Assembly: GCA_016926755.1 (NCBI GenBank)
Contig: JAFGNZ010000163.1
Location: 1-36,953, forward strand
Length of the DNA stretch: 36,953 bases
Direction: 5' to 3'
Source of the DNA: Myxococcaceae bacterium
Lineage (GTDB): Bacteria; Myxococcota; Myxococcia; Myxococcales; Myxococcaceae
The translations under genes and the position numbers were made by a program. Below the pieces are notes generated by a model. The model saw nothing but the letters and a program-made list of their open reading frames with translations. It was not told the origin of the DNA and did no database searches. This document shows positions 25,262 to 35,652 of this stretch, piece by piece. Within the stretch, counting starts at the first letter, position 1, and each line of letters opens with the position of its first letter.

Positions 25262-26383
25262 CTACCAACGGAGGAGCACGGCCTCCTGGGAGAATCCCGG
25301 TCCCATGGCGACCATCATCCCGTACGTGCCGGGCGGTGGCGGAGCTCGTTGGATCTCTTCGAGCATGAAGAGCACGGTGGAGGAAGACACATTGCCGATC
25401 CGGGCGAGCGTCTCTGCGCTGAGCGAGAGCGTCGACTCGGGGAGCCCCAGCACTTCAGCGGCTGAGCGAATGACCTTGGGACCGCCTGGGTGGACAATCC
25501 AGCGCCCGATGTCACCGATGCCGAGCTCGTGCTCTTTCAAGAGGCCGAGGATGACCTCGCCGAGCCCCGCCTTCGCGCGCACTGGAACCTCCGCGCCGAG
25601 GATGTTGCGAAGGCCCGTGTCGAGCAGCTCGAGCCCCATGAGGTGAGTGGTGTTCGGCAGGAGCATGGATCTCGAGCCGAGCACCCGCGGGCTGCCCGAA
25701 GACTTCGCGAGCGGATGCTCTCTCCCGACCAGGAGGACGGCGCTGGCGCCATCCCCGAAGATCGCGGAGAACACGACGTTCGACACGATGATCTCGTCGC
25801 GCGACGGATCCGTCTTGCGCTGCTGCTCGAGCGCGAGAAAGTCACGCTGCAACGAGCCATGCCACATGCCCGAGCAGAGCTCGGCGCTCATGAGGACCAC
25901 CGCCTCGCTGGGGTGCCCCGCGAGGTAATCGGAGATGCGAGCGATACCCGCCGCACCCGCCATGCAGCCCAGGCCGACGAAGGGCATGCGCCGGGTGTGC
26001 GTTGGAAAGCCAATGCAGTTCATCAGCCGCGCCTCGAGCGACGGAATGGCCACGAGGTTGGTGACCGAGGCGAGCAGCGAGATGTCCTTCGGCCGTAGAC
26101 CCGCGCGGTCGAGCAAGGCGTTCACATTCGTCTCGCACATCTCCACCGCGATGGCGTTGGCGTCTTCCATCTGGTAGCCGGTACCCAGGGGGTCGGCGAA
26201 GCGCTCCAACCCGAACGCGCAGTACCGCCCCCGCACCTGCGAGTTGCGGAAGATGTTCTGCACCGCGCCTGGCGCGAGGCCAAGATCGTGCGCGGCGAAG
26301 AACTTCGCCCACTCGGTGCTGAGGCGCTCCTGATCGTAGTAGGTGGGCGGAAGATCGGTTGCGACGGCGACGATGGTGCTCAT
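25262..26383 (-). CDS. Type III polyketide synthase (chalcone/stilbene synthase family)
   Basis: The 373-residue thiolase-fold homodimer-type enzyme has the full catalytic triad: Cys140 in VGLGCMAGAAGI, His298 in VHPGGPKV and Asn331 in GNVSSSTV. VTNLVAIPSLEARL (about 107-120) and the C-terminal GPGFSQEAVLL loop are also typical. Such enzymes load an acyl starter on Cys, extend it with malonyl-CoA and cyclise the chain to resorcinols, phloroglucinols, acylated phenols or pyrones. Its ATG overlaps the stop of the type I PKS by 4 bp, right after the ACP-coding end. This suggests direct hand-over of an ACP-bound chain, as shown for Azotobacter ArsA/ArsB phenolic lipids. Ring type and number of extensions cannot be read from sequence. 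Confidence 0.9.
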   Translation of the reverse strand: MSTIVAVATDLPPTYYDQERLSTEWAKFFAAHDLGLAPGAVQNIFRNSQVRGRYCAFGLERFADPLGTGYQMEDANAIAVEMCETNVNALLDRAGLRPKDISLLASVTNLVAIPSLEARLMNCIGFPTHTRRMPFVGLGCMAGAAGIARISDYLAGHPSEAVVLMSAELCSGMWHGSLQRDFLALEQQRKTDPSRDEIIVSNVVFSAIFGDGASAVLLVGREHPLAKSSGSPRVLGSRSMLLPNTTHLMGLELLDTGLRNILGAEVPVRAKAGLGEVILGLLKEHELGIGDIGRWIVHPGGPKVIRSAAEVLGLPESTLSLSAETLARIGNVSSSTVLFMLEEIQRAPPPPGTYGMMVAMGPGFSQEAVLLRW

Positions 26384-29300
26384 GCTGGGCTCTCGTGAGT
26401 AGGCGAAGGTGCAGCGCCAGTGCTTTCGTTCCCCATCAACTCCAAGACGTGCTCGGCGAGCTGGTGGAGCGACGGCCCCTCCAGCAGGCGCAAGAGCGAG
26501 AGGTTCACGCCCGCCGTACGCTCGATCAGGTTCGCCAACTCCGTCGCCATCATGGAGTCGAGCGCCATGTCCTTGAGCGTCACCGATGGGTCGAGCTTCT
26601 CCGTCGAGATGCCAAACACGCGCGCGACGATCTCGCGGAGCGCGTTCGTGAGGAGGGGCAGGCGCTGCTCGGCGGGGGCGACCGCCAGCGCTTCGCGGAG
26701 CGACGCCCCTGTCGCGGCGCTGTCTTTCGTGTCGCGCGCGGCGACGGCGTCGAACCGTGGGCGTGCGGCGGCCTGCGGATAGATGCGGCCCCAGCGGCGC
26801 CAGTCCGTGCCCATGGGCGTACAACGCGACACCCGGGCGCGCAGGGCGAAGTCGAGCACGGCGAACGCCTGATCCATTGACAAGGGGATCGCGCCTTGCT
26901 GCTCGAGACGCCTCGCGACGCCCTCATCTCGGGCGACGAGGCCCGCGTCGAGCGCGCCCCAGTTGAGGCTCGTCGCCGGCAGCCCGAGCCCCCGTCGATG
27001 GTCGGCGAGCGCGTCGAGGAACGAGTTCGCCGCGGCGTAGGACGCTTGTCCCTGGAAGCCCAGCACGGCCGACGCGGAAGAGTAGAGGAGGAAGAGATCG
27101 AGAGTCCGCTTCGCGGTCAGCTCGTGCAGGTTCCACGCGCCGAGCACCTTGGGAGCCATGACCGCCGACAGCCGCTCTGAATCGAGGCGCAGCATGAAGT
27201 CGTCGTCATAGGTCGTCGCAGCGTGCACCACGCCGCGGAGCGGCGGGAGCTCGGCGTCCATCCGTTCGAGCAGCGTGGCGAGCTCGGCGCGAGAGGTCAC
27301 GTCGGCGCGCGCCACCCACACACGCACGCCGTTTCGACGGAACGACTCGATGCGCTCCGCCTCCGCTCCGCGCGCCTCGCCGCGGCGGCTCGCGAGGACC
27401 AGGGAGCGTGCACCGCGCTCCACGAGCCATTGCGCGGTCGTCAGACCAAAGCCAGCGAGCCCGCCGACGACGAGATAGGTCGCGTCGGCACGGAGTGAGG
27501 GGCCGTGGCGCGGGGGCGCGATGGAGAGCTTCTCGTGCTCCGACCTTTGAAGGACGACTGGCAGGAGGCCCTGCCGCGCCTGCTCGTACGCGCGCCCCGC
27601 GTCGGCGAACGAGAACACTCTCGCTGGAGGCGGACGCAGGCTGCCCTCCGCAAGGAGCCGGGAGACCTGGGAGAGCAGGGCGGAGAGCCGCTTCGGTTGG
27701 GCCTTCGCCATGCTCGGCAGATCGACGCGGTCGATGCCGAGGTTCTGGACCTTGGTGGCCTCGAGCGGCGTCGCGCCGTCCGCCGCCAGGTCGACGAACC
27801 GGCCTCCCTCTCCGACAGCCAGGAGGCCCCGCTTGCCGAGCGGGCCTTCGATCGTGTTGATCACCAGATCGACGCCGCGCCCTTCCGTGAGCCGTTCAAG
27901 CGCATCGGCCCAGCGGCCGTCCCGTGCGCGGCCCACGACCTGTGCGCCCAGCTCGGTGAGGAGCCGCGCGGTCGCCTCGTCGTCGGCGGTCGCGAGGATA
28001 CGCGCGCCACGGAGGCGGGCCAGCTTCACCGCCGAGAACCCGGGCGTCGTGTCCGCTCCATGCACGAGCACGGTCGATTCGCGATCGAGCGATGGTGCCA
28101 GCTCCAGCGCGCGCACCGCCGCTGCGAGCGCAAGCGGCGAAGCGGCTTCGATCGCCGGTCCCGGCTGGCGGTGGGCGACGAGCTGAGCGGGCGCCATGAA
28201 GGTGCTGGCGTGACAACCGGGAGCCACAGCGATCACGGGGTCGCCGGCCTTCATGTGGTGCACACCCTCCCCGACCGCCACCACGGTCCCCGCGCACTCC
28301 GCGCCCAGCGCTCGGCGGGCGTGCAGATCGGCGACATCGCGCAGGCTCACGGCCGTGGCCTCCACGCGGACCTGGATCTCGCCCGGCCCGGGCCCCGCAT
28401 GAGCGCGCTCTCGCCAGACGACCGGTGAACCGTCGCCCCTGCGCGATGGCTCCAGAGAGAACGGGAGCTCGTCGCCGGACACCTCTCGATGGCCCGCGGC
28501 CTCCGGGTCGAGCCGTCTCTCGCGGTGGACGTGCTGGACGGATCCGCGGAGGGCAAGCTCCGTCTCGGGGCCGTCCGCCAGAAGCTCCCTGGCCAGCGCC
28601 GCCCACTCACGGGGGGCGTCGCCGGAGGCTCCGCCGAGGTCCACGAGTGTGCAGCGGTGCTGCGGATGCTCGTTCGCGGCAACGCGCCCGAGTCCCCAGA
28701 TCGACGCATGGCTCGGATCGACGCGCGCGCCGCCCGGCCCCTGAGCGGACGTCGTCACCAGCCACAACCGGGGCGCGTCCTTCCATCGAACCTTGGCGAG
28801 CGCCTGGATGGCGGCCAGCGCCCCCGTGCCATGCTTCATCGCCTGCTCCGCCGGCGTACTTGCCTGGGCGGCATCGGTGGCCAGGAACACCAGGCCCGCG
28901 CACGGCGGTGAGGCGGTCCGTAGCTCACCGAGCGAACGGCGGAGCGAGGCCAGATCATCGGGCGCCGCGTGGACGCAGCGGGCGCCGTGTTTCTCGAGCT
29001 CGCCAGCGAGGAGCCGCGCACCCTCACCTCCGGAGGAGACGAGGAGCCACGTCCCCGCGGCTCGATCCGGCGCTGGCCGGGTGCCCGCCTCCTGCTCCGC
29101 GGGCTGCTCCTGTTCCCAATGGGAAGCGTAGAGAAGGCCGTCGAGCTCCTCGGACCTCGCCGCGGCCGGTCCCGAGATCCGCTCGCAGTGAAGCCCGCGC
29201 ACCTCGGCTACCGGCGCTCCCTCTGGGTCGAAGAGCATCAGGTCGGCCCGCACCGAGCGCTCGTCGCGGGCGATGACACGGCCCCAGACGAGCATGCGCG

Positions 29301-32300
29301 GCGGCGTCCCGTCCGAGTGGAGGACGAAGCGATCGATCCGCACCGGCACCATGACGGTGCGCTCCTCGCTGGCTGGCTGCGCGGCGAGCAGGGCGTGCAG
29401 CGCGGCGTCGAGGATCGGGGGGCTCAGCGGCTGCGTGGAGGCCTCCTCACTCTCGGAGCCCTTGGCGGCGATCTCCGCCAGGCACTCGTTCTCTCCAATC
29501 GAGATGCGCGTCACCTTGCGGAACGCCTCTCCGTAGCGCAGCCCGCGAGAGTCGAGCCGCGCGTAGATCTCCTGGGACTCGAGGACCTCGCCGCAACGCT
29601 GCTCGATGGCGCGCGCGTCCACCGAGAGCGGCGGAAAGTGCGTGCGCTGGATGATGTGGGCGGCTGCGTGGAGCCTCCACTGTGAGTCACGTGCCCGCAC
29701 GCGGCTGTGCACGGACACGCGCTGTGCGTCCTCATCGATCAAGGTCCGGAGCAGCACCTCGTCCGCGCCGATCACGAGCGCGCGCCGGAGCTCGATGTGC
29801 TCGAGCGCGAGGGTGCTCTCACCCAGTGCAAGCCGGGCCGCGGCGATGGCGGACAGGATGTAGCCGGCCCCGGGGAACACGACGGCCGCCTCGACCTGGT
29901 GATCCGCGAGCCACGGAAAGAACTGCGCGTTGACCTGCCGCTCCCACGCGGGCTGTGGCCCCTGCACGCGGGTGCCGGGCAGCACGGGCTCTCCATCGCC
30001 GATGCGCTCGCTGCGTGAAGCGGCCGCCTCCACCCAGTGCCGCTCGCGCTGCCACCTGTAGGAGGGGAGCCGGACCCTCTTCGCCGGCTCCGCGAAGAGC
30101 CGCTGCCAATCGGGGCTCAGCCCCAGCGTGTAGAGCTCGCCGAGGCACGCGAGGAGCGTCTGGCGCTCGGGCTGTTCCCGGCGCAGCGTCGTCAGCGCCG
30201 TGGCCTGCCGGCCCGAGCGAGAGATTCCTTCCTTCAAGGCGGACGACAGGACGGGGTGGGGGCCGACCTCGACGAACGTGTCGAAGCCATCGGCGAGCAT
30301 CGCGTCAACGGCGTTCGCGAAGAGCACCGGCTGACGAACGTTCCGCCACCAGTAGGCCGCATCCCAGGAGCCCTCGGTCCCTCCGGTCACGGTCGAGTAG
30401 AGCTTGAGGGTGGGGCGCTGGGGGCGAATCGAGCCGAGGGCCTCTCGGAGCTCGTGCTCGATGCAGTCCATCTGGGCGCTGTGGTAGGCGATCTCGACGC
30501 GAAGCTCGCGGTGGAAGACCTGTCGCTCGGCGAGGATGCGCGCAATCTCCGCGAGGCCCGCGTGATCGCCAGCGAGCGTCACCGCGGTCGTCGAGTTGAT
30601 GGCTGCGATCGAGACGCCGGAGGCGTGCCTGGCCAGAAAGCTCTCGGCCTCGGGCACCGAGAGCCCGACGGCCATCATGCCCCCGCGCCCCGCGGTCGTC
30701 GCTTGAAGGCGTGCGCGATGAACGCTGACGAGCGTGGCCTCTCGCAGGGTGAGCGCTCCCGCGGTGTACGCCGCGGCGACCTCACCGACGCTGTGCCCCA
30801 CGACGGCATCAGGGCTGATGCCCCAGGAGCGAAGGAGCGCCGCGAGCCCCGCCTGGAGGGCGAAGTTCGTCGTCTGCGCGACCAGGGTGAGCGCCATCTG
30901 GGACTGCGCCTCGTCGCGCAGGAGCTCTTCGATCACCGAGGGTCCACCGTGCGCACGCATCGCCGCGTCGCAGGCCTCCACCTCGGCGCGGAAGACGGGC
31001 TCGGACGCGAGGAGCTCGCGGCCCATGCGCCACCACTGCGGCCCCATTCCGGTGAAGACGAAGGCCACGCGCGGCCGTCGATCCCGGCGCGCACGCCCGA
31101 CGAACGCCGCCGGCGTCCGCTCGCCCCGCGCAACGCTCTCGAGTGAGGAGGCGAGCTCGCTTCGGCGAGCGGCGACGATGGCCACCCGGTGCTCATGGTG
31201 GGTTCTGCTCACCGCCGCGGCGCGCGCCAGCTCGTAGACGTCCTCCGCCGCGTTGCCCGCGCTCAGCTCGGGCAGCTGGAGCCAGGCCGACGCCGCGTCG
31301 CGAAGGGCCCCGGCCGAGCGCGCGGAGAGGACCACCAGCTCAGGCTGCGAGCCCCGCTCGCGCGCTCTCGCGATGCTCTTGGCGTGAGGCTCCCGTGCCA
31401 GGACCACGTGCGCGTTCGTCCCGCCATAGCCGAACGAGTTCACACCGGCGAAGGCCTCCCCCTCTTCGCCGTCGCCGCGGCCAGGCAGCGGCTGGGCCAC
31501 GTTCGCGACGCGCAACCCGAGCGAGTTGAAGTCAATGGCGGGGTTGGGCGTGGCGAAGTGCAGGTGAGGCGGCACCTCGCCGTGACGGAGCACGAGCGCG
31601 GCCTTGATCAGCCCCGCCATCCCCGACGCGGCCTCGAGATGGCCGATGTTCGTCTTGACCGAGCCAATCAAGCACGGGCGCTCCGGAGGCCGTCCCGAAC
31701 CGAGGACCGCCCCCAGCGCGGACGCCTCGATCGGATCGCCGACCGGTGTGCCGGTACCGTGGGCCTCGACGTAGGCGACGCTCGAGGGCGAGACGCCCGC
31801 CCGCTCATAGGCGAGGCGGAGCAGCCGCTCCTGCGCGGGGCGAGAGGGCACCGTGATGCCGTCCGAAAATCCGTCCTGGTTGACCCCGGTCCCCCGAATC
31901 GTCGCGTAGATGGGGTCGCCGTTGGCGAGCGCCGCGGAGAGCGGCTTGAGCACGGCCACGCCCGCGCCCTCGCCGCGCGCATAGCCGTTCGCGCTGGCGT
32001 CAAAGGCCTTGCATCGCGCGTCCGGTGAGAGGAACCCCCCCTTGCACATGACCACGACGAACCCGGGATCGAAGATGAGGTTCACCCCGCCGACGAGCGC
32101 GGTGGAGCAGTCGCCGCTCCACAGGCTCATGCACGCCAGGTGCGTCGCGACGAGTGACGAGGAGCACGCGGTATCGATGGTCTGGCTCGGGCCCCGGAGA
32201 TCGAAGGTGTACGAGAGCCTCGCCGCCAGCATCGTGAAGCCGACGCCCGTCGCCGTGTGGCTGCCGATCTCGTCGCGGTTCAGAGGAGACGACTGGAGCA

Positions 32301-32751
32301 CGAGGCTGTCCATCGTGAAGCCGCCGACGAAGACCCCTGTGTTGGTGCCCGCGATCCGCTCGAGCGGGATGCCCGCGTCCTCGAGCGCCTCCCACGCCAC
32401 CTCGAGCAGGATCCGCTGCTGAGGATCGAGCCTCGCCGCCTCGCGCGGAGAGAACCGGAAGAACTCCGCATCGAACTCGTCGATCTTCTGTTGCAGGAAA
32501 CCGCCCTGCCGGATGTAGAGCTTGCCAGGCCTGGCCGGATCGGGATCGTAGTAGCGCCGCCAGTCCCAACGATCTTTCGGGACGTCGACGACGGCGTCCG
32601 AGCCCTTCATGAGCAGCTGCCAGAAGCTCTCCGGATCGTGTGCGCCTCCGGGAAAGCGGCAGCCCACGCCGACGATCGCAATGGGCTCGCGCGTCCCGTG
32701 CGCAGCGCCTGCCGTTCCGGTTCCATTCGCTGACGGGGGGGCTGCGCTCAT
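26380..32751 (-). CDS. Single-module reducing type I polyketide synthase
   Basis: The 2123-residue protein has these domains in order: KS 23-450 (Cys196 in DTACSSS, His331, His371); AT 560-880 (Ser654 in GHSVGE, AYHS at 755-758, suggesting malonyl-CoA); DH 930-1195 (His951, but Ala955 in place of Gly in HxxxGxxxxP; Asp1115); a pseudo-KR 1230-1420; ER 1450-1735 (degenerate NADPH motif [12 protein letters not shown]); KR 1755-1935 (GGLAGFG, Ser1892, Tyr1905, Asn1909); ACP 2035-2110 with Ser2066 in LDSMM. There is no thioesterase and no docking domain. With one module and no release domain it probably works iteratively and passes its chain to the overlapping type III PKS. The weak GGAG site lies 12 bases before ATG 32751. 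A phosphopantetheinyl transferase must come from elsewhere. Confidence 0.92.
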   Translation of the reverse strand: MSAAPPSANGTGTAGAAHGTREPIAIVGVGCRFPGGAHDPESFWQLLMKGSDAVVDVPKDRWDWRRYYDPDPARPGKLYIRQGGFLQQKIDEFDAEFFRFSPREAARLDPQQRILLEVAWEALEDAGIPLERIAGTNTGVFVGGFTMDSLVLQSSPLNRDEIGSHTATGVGFTMLAARLSYTFDLRGPSQTIDTACSSSLVATHLACMSLWSGDCSTALVGGVNLIFDPGFVVVMCKGGFLSPDARCKAFDASANGYARGEGAGVAVLKPLSAALANGDPIYATIRGTGVNQDGFSDGITVPSRPAQERLLRLAYERAGVSPSSVAYVEAHGTGTPVGDPIEASALGAVLGSGRPPERPCLIGSVKTNIGHLEAASGMAGLIKAALVLRHGEVPPHLHFATPNPAIDFNSLGLRVANVAQPLPGRGDGEEGEAFAGVNSFGYGGTNAHVVLAREPHAKSIARARERGSQPELVVLSARSAGALRDAASAWLQLPELSAGNAAEDVYELARAAAVSRTHHEHRVAIVAARRSELASSLESVARGERTPAAFVGRARRDRRPRVAFVFTGMGPQWWRMGRELLASEPVFRAEVEACDAAMRAHGGPSVIEELLRDEAQSQMALTLVAQTTNFALQAGLAALLRSWGISPDAVVGHSVGEVAAAYTAGALTLREATLVSVHRARLQATTAGRGGMMAVGLSVPEAESFLARHASGVSIAAINSTTAVTLAGDHAGLAEIARILAERQVFHRELRVEIAYHSAQMDCIEHELREALGSIRPQRPTLKLYSTVTGGTEGSWDAAYWWRNVRQPVLFANAVDAMLADGFDTFVEVGPHPVLSSALKEGISRSGRQATALTTLRREQPERQTLLACLGELYTLGLSPDWQRLFAEPAKRVRLPSYRWQRERHWVEAAASRSERIGDGEPVLPGTRVQGPQPAWERQVNAQFFPWLADHQVEAAVVFPGAGYILSAIAAARLALGESTLALEHIELRRALVIGADEVLLRTLIDEDAQRVSVHSRVRARDSQWRLHAAAHIIQRTHFPPLSVDARAIEQRCGEVLESQEIYARLDSRGLRYGEAFRKVTRISIGENECLAEIAAKGSESEEASTQPLSPPILDAALHALLAAQPASEERTVMVPVRIDRFVLHSDGTPPRMLVWGRVIARDERSVRADLMLFDPEGAPVAEVRGLHCERISGPAAARSEELDGLLYASHWEQEQPAEQEAGTRPAPDRAAGTWLLVSSGGEGARLLAGELEKHGARCVHAAPDDLASLRRSLGELRTASPPCAGLVFLATDAAQASTPAEQAMKHGTGALAAIQALAKVRWKDAPRLWLVTTSAQGPGGARVDPSHASIWGLGRVAANEHPQHRCTLVDLGGASGDAPREWAALARELLADGPETELALRGSVQHVHRERRLDPEAAGHREVSGDELPFSLEPSRRGDGSPVVWRERAHAGPGPGEIQVRVEATAVSLRDVADLHARRALGAECAGTVVAVGEGVHHMKAGDPVIAVAPGCHASTFMAPAQLVAHRQPGPAIEAASPLALAAAVRALELAPSLDRESTVLVHGADTTPGFSAVKLARLRGARILATADDEATARLLTELGAQVVGRARDGRWADALERLTEGRGVDLVINTIEGPLGKRGLLAVGEGGRFVDLAADGATPLEATKVQNLGIDRVDLPSMAKAQPKRLSALLSQVSRLLAEGSLRPPPARVFSFADAGRAYEQARQGLLPVVLQRSEHEKLSIAPPRHGPSLRADATYLVVGGLAGFGLTTAQWLVERGARSLVLASRRGEARGAEAERIESFRRNGVRVWVARADVTSRAELATLLERMDAELPPLRGVVHAATTYDDDFMLRLDSERLSAVMAPKVLGAWNLHELTAKRTLDLFLLYSSASAVLGFQGQASYAAANSFLDALADHRRGLGLPATSLNWGALDAGLVARDEGVARRLEQQGAIPLSMDQAFAVLDFALRARVSRCTPMGTDWRRWGRIYPQAAARPRFDAVAARDTKDSAATGASLREALAVAPAEQRLPLLTNALREIVARVFGISTEKLDPSVTLKDMALDSMMATELANLIERTAGVNLSLLRLLEGPSLHQLAEHVLELMGNESTGAAPSPTHESPA

Positions 32752-32789
32752 ACGTATTCTGGCTCCGCTCAGTGTTGACGGGTATTCCT

Positions 32790-32825
32790 ATTATTCAAGA
32801 ATATTGGATAAAACCTTTATGTCTA
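32790..32825 (-). promoter_or_regulatory. AT-rich promoter candidate for the PKS operon
   Basis: The segment 32771-32830 is only about 32% GC in a window near 70%. On the minus strand TAGACA (32825-32820), a 16-base spacer and TATTCT (32803-32798) form a plausible housekeeping promoter with a leader of about 40 bases. AATAAT at 32795-32790 is an alternative minus-10. TATTC-AA-GAATA (32792-32803) is a dyad overlapping the minus-10, and another TATTC stands at 32783, so a repressor may bind here. Confidence 0.45.
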
Positions 32826-32857
32826 GAATCACACGGATGGGGGGCCTGAAGGCCGAC

Positions 32858-32867
32858 CCGAAAGGTT
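32858..32867 (-). promoter_or_regulatory. AACCTTTCGG element, copy 2 (upstream of PKS operon)
   Basis: The minus strand reads AACCTTTCGG here, 106 bases before the PKS start and upstream of the AT-rich promoter candidate. It is identical to the copies beside the two kinase/sigma pairs. It also lies downstream of the kinase stop at 32938, outside any gene. Confidence 0.45.
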
Positions 32868-32937
32868 CCGATCCCTCGGAGGGCACGTGGCGCGTTTGGT
32901 GCTAGCAGAATCGCGCCCTTACCTCGTCCATATCGCC

Positions 32938-35550
32938 TCACCGCAGCGTGCGCAGGAAGGTGTCCACGGCCTCCACCCGACTGCTGAAGCCCGAGCCGCC
33001 CTGCTTCCAGGCCTCGCGCGCCTCCACGGCCAACCGCCGGGCCTGCGTGGGCTTGTGCAGCGCCGCGAAGACACGCGCGAGCACGAAGCGTGTGTCCGCG
33101 GCCTCGTAGGGGCCGTCGTCGCCCCGAGCAACGAGAGCCAGGGAGCGTTCGAGCAGCGGCCGGGCCCGCTCCGGCGCTCCGGACGCGAGCTCCACCTCGC
33201 CCAGATTCGACAGCACCGCCGCGAGCTTGGGGTGGTCCGGTCCCCAGGCCTTCTCCTGGCCCGCCAACACGTGGGCGAAGGCCGCCCGCGCCTCGGCGAG
33301 GCGGCCCTGCATGAAGACGGCGGCGCCCAGGCCGAGCTCGCTCGACAGCGTCGCCACGTGCTCGGGGCCCCGCGCCCGGCGCAGGATCTCGCTGGCGCGA
33401 CGCATCAGGGGCTCGGCCTTGGCGGGCTCGCCTCTTCGCAGCCACACCGCGGCCATGTTGTGCGACACCTGAGCGATGTCCGGGTGCTCCCCTCCCAGAC
33501 GCTCCACCAGGGTCCGCTGCGCCGCCTCGAAGTCCTGGAGCGCCTCGTCATAGCGGCCCATCTGCCAGGCAATGGTGCCTCGGGAGAGCCGGGCTCGAGC
33601 CGCGCCGAGGCTCGTGGCACCCGAGCGCTTCTCCTGCTTCGCGAGGGCCTGCTGGGCGAGCTTTAGCGCCTCGTCATAGCGGCCAGCCACCATGCGGAAC
33701 TCCGCGGCGGTGCGGTCGATCCTCGCGGAGAGCGCCTCGTCGCCCCCACTCCGAAGGAGCAGCGCACGGCCTATCCGCAGCGCGCGCTCTCCTTCATCGA
33801 AGCGGCGCAGGTGCACGCCCTCAATCCATAGCAGGCCGAGCGCCGCCTCCGAGGCCGCGGCGTCCTCACCGAGCTCCAGCGCCGTGGTGAGGGCCTCCAG
33901 GAAGCTGGCGGAGGCGCGCGTGTTGTCCTCCATGCGGCCCCGCGCCTCCGCCAACGCCAGCGCGGCGTCCACCCGGCGCGCGGGGCTCCCGCTCTTCTCG
34001 AGCTCCTGGTGCGCGGCCTCGAGCAAGGGCGTCGCCTCGGCGCAGCGCCCGGTCGCGCACAGGGCTCGCCCGCGAGCGATCCTCGGGTCCGCGGGCACCT
34101 CCCCTCCCGAGAGCAGCGGGCGCGGGCCCTCGCAGCGATCGGGCGCTGGCAGACGCTCCACCGCCTCCAAGGCGCGGCCGAGCCCCTCGGGTTCGATCAG
34201 CACGTCCAACAGCGCGGACAGCTGCAGCCGCTGCTGCTCCAGACACCCCAGCTGCCGCAGGTACACGCTCTCGGAGCGAGTACGGCGCTCATACGTCTCC
34301 GCGCAGGCATGGGTGGCGGTGCGCTTCCAGGACGTCGTCCACGCCTCGAGCGCCTGGAGCGTGGCCCCGCGACTTCCCGCGACGAAGGCGGGCGCATGCG
34401 CGAAGCGCTCGTCCAGCCGGGCCACCACCGCCGGGTTCCAGGTCGGTTCGAGCTCCGCGGTCACGCCCTCGCAGTGCGCCACCGGACGCAAGAGGAGCCC
34501 CCCGGCGCCGATGAGCCCCACCCCCCCGAGCACGGCCAGCACCCGAGGCCATCGCGGGCGTCGCGGCGCCAGCGCCTCGAGCAGCGCCCGCATCGAGGGG
34601 AAGCGTTCCGTCGGCGCCATCCGGAGCCCGCGGTCGATCACCTGCTGCACGTGACGCGGCAGCCGCGCGGTGTCCTTGACCCGCTCGCCCCGCAGCAGCG
34701 CCTCGCGGTAGGTCTCCAGGCGGGTGCCGGCGAAGGGCCGCACCCCGTGGAGCACCTCGGAGAGGGTGACGCAGAAGCTGAACTGATCCGCGCGAGCGTC
34801 CGCGGGCTGGCCCAGAAAGAGCTCGGGCGCCACGTAGCCCGCAGTCCCCGCGATGCCGGCCTCGGAGCCCTCTCTCGGAGCCGCCAGACCGAAGTCCGTC
34901 ACGTAGGCATGGCCCGAAGCCTCGACGAGGATGTTGTCGGGCTTGACGTCCCGGTGGACGAGCCCCGCCTCATGCGCCGCCGCCAGCCCCTCGCCGGCCT
35001 GCCGCAGCAGCGCGAGCCGGTGCGAGAGGCTCCCCGGGTGCAGCGCGAGCCACGCTCGCAACGTGTGGCCTTCCACATACTGCATGGCCACGAACGTCCA
35101 GCCCTGGTCCTCGGCCACGTCGTAGACGGCGGTGACGTGCGGGTGGTGCAGCCGCGCCAGCGCGCGCCCCTCCTTCAACAGGCGCTCGAAGTGCACCCGA
35201 GAGGACTCTCCGGCGCGAGGCATCCGCAGCTTGAGGGCGACGGTGCGGTGGAGCAGCGGATCGTGCGCGGCGTAGACGACACCATTGGCTCCCTGCCCGC
35301 GCTGCTCGAGCAGCACATAGCGCGACAGGGGCGTGCCCGGCTCGGGGAGCCGCTCTGGAGGCCGCGCCCCGCCCAGCGTCCCGGTGACAGGTACCACCGA
35401 GCCCTCCCGGATGACCTCCGCCACCACCAGCCGACACTCGGCGCACACGTCGAGGTGCTCCCGGACAGCGTCCGCTGACTCCGCGGCCAGCGTGCCCTCC
35501 GCGACGGCGGCCAGCTGATGATCCGGTGGGTGGGGCGAGGTAGGTTTCAT
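32938..35550 (-). CDS. Ser/Thr kinase with anti-sigma-type zinc motif and TPR tail
   Basis: The 870-residue protein starts with a short helical domain with H32-x3-C36-x2-C39 (HLDVCAEC), the zinc pattern of zinc-type anti-sigma domains. A Hanks kinase domain (78-330) follows with glycine loop GQGANGVVYAA, Lys107, HRD 199-201, DFG 219-221 and APE 241-243, all intact. A membrane helix (about 338-358, VLAVLGGVGLIGAGGLLL) separates it from an extracytoplasmic region of some 500 residues with many TPR-like helices (RYDEALKLAQQALAKQE, RYDEALQDFEAAQRTL, RRGEPAKAEPLMRRA). It is divergent from a sigma factor gene 103 bp away. The likely role is to hold or modify that sigma in response to a signal sensed by the TPR domain. 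The N-terminal zinc motif fused to a kinase is the point of interest. Confidence 0.88.
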   Translation of the reverse strand: MKPTSPHPPDHQLAAVAEGTLAAESADAVREHLDVCAECRLVVAEVIREGSVVPVTGTLGGARPPERLPEPGTPLSRYVLLEQRGQGANGVVYAAHDPLLHRTVALKLRMPRAGESSRVHFERLLKEGRALARLHHPHVTAVYDVAEDQGWTFVAMQYVEGHTLRAWLALHPGSLSHRLALLRQAGEGLAAAHEAGLVHRDVKPDNILVEASGHAYVTDFGLAAPREGSEAGIAGTAGYVAPELFLGQPADARADQFSFCVTLSEVLHGVRPFAGTRLETYREALLRGERVKDTARLPRHVQQVIDRGLRMAPTERFPSMRALLEALAPRRPRWPRVLAVLGGVGLIGAGGLLLRPVAHCEGVTAELEPTWNPAVVARLDERFAHAPAFVAGSRGATLQALEAWTTSWKRTATHACAETYERRTRSESVYLRQLGCLEQQRLQLSALLDVLIEPEGLGRALEAVERLPAPDRCEGPRPLLSGGEVPADPRIARGRALCATGRCAEATPLLEAAHQELEKSGSPARRVDAALALAEARGRMEDNTRASASFLEALTTALELGEDAAASEAALGLLWIEGVHLRRFDEGERALRIGRALLLRSGGDEALSARIDRTAAEFRMVAGRYDEALKLAQQALAKQEKRSGATSLGAARARLSRGTIAWQMGRYDEALQDFEAAQRTLVERLGGEHPDIAQVSHNMAAVWLRRGEPAKAEPLMRRASEILRRARGPEHVATLSSELGLGAAVFMQGRLAEARAAFAHVLAGQEKAWGPDHPKLAAVLSNLGEVELASGAPERARPLLERSLALVARGDDGPYEAADTRFVLARVFAALHKPTQARRLAVEAREAWKQGGSGFSSRVEAVDTFLRTLR

Positions 35551-35630
35551 GACGGCTCAGAGGGGTATTTGCCCGGAGGAGCGCAAGGTGTCCAGTGGCC
35601 CCATGGACGCAGGGGCATCGTGGAAGTCAC

Positions 35631-35640
35631 AACCTTTCGG
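35631..35640 (+). promoter_or_regulatory. AACCTTTCGG element, copy 3 (before sigma gene)
   Basis: AACCTTTCGG lies 12 bases before ATG 35653 of the sigma gene, or 30 before the alternative ATG 35671, in the divergent region with the kinase gene. It is so near the start that, if it is a promoter element, the downstream ATG would be favoured. It is identical to copies 1 and 2. Confidence 0.45.
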
Positions 35641-35652
35641 TATGACGACCCC

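Noticed and set aside
26380-26450. Thioesterase or reductase release domain at the PKS end
   Set aside because: Only about 15 residues follow the ACP; the protein ends without any hydrolase motif.
28425-29276. Plus-strand frame opposite the PKS middle region
   Set aside because: It is rich in Arg, Pro and Ala, lacks a ribosome site and is opposite the DH-ER coding region.
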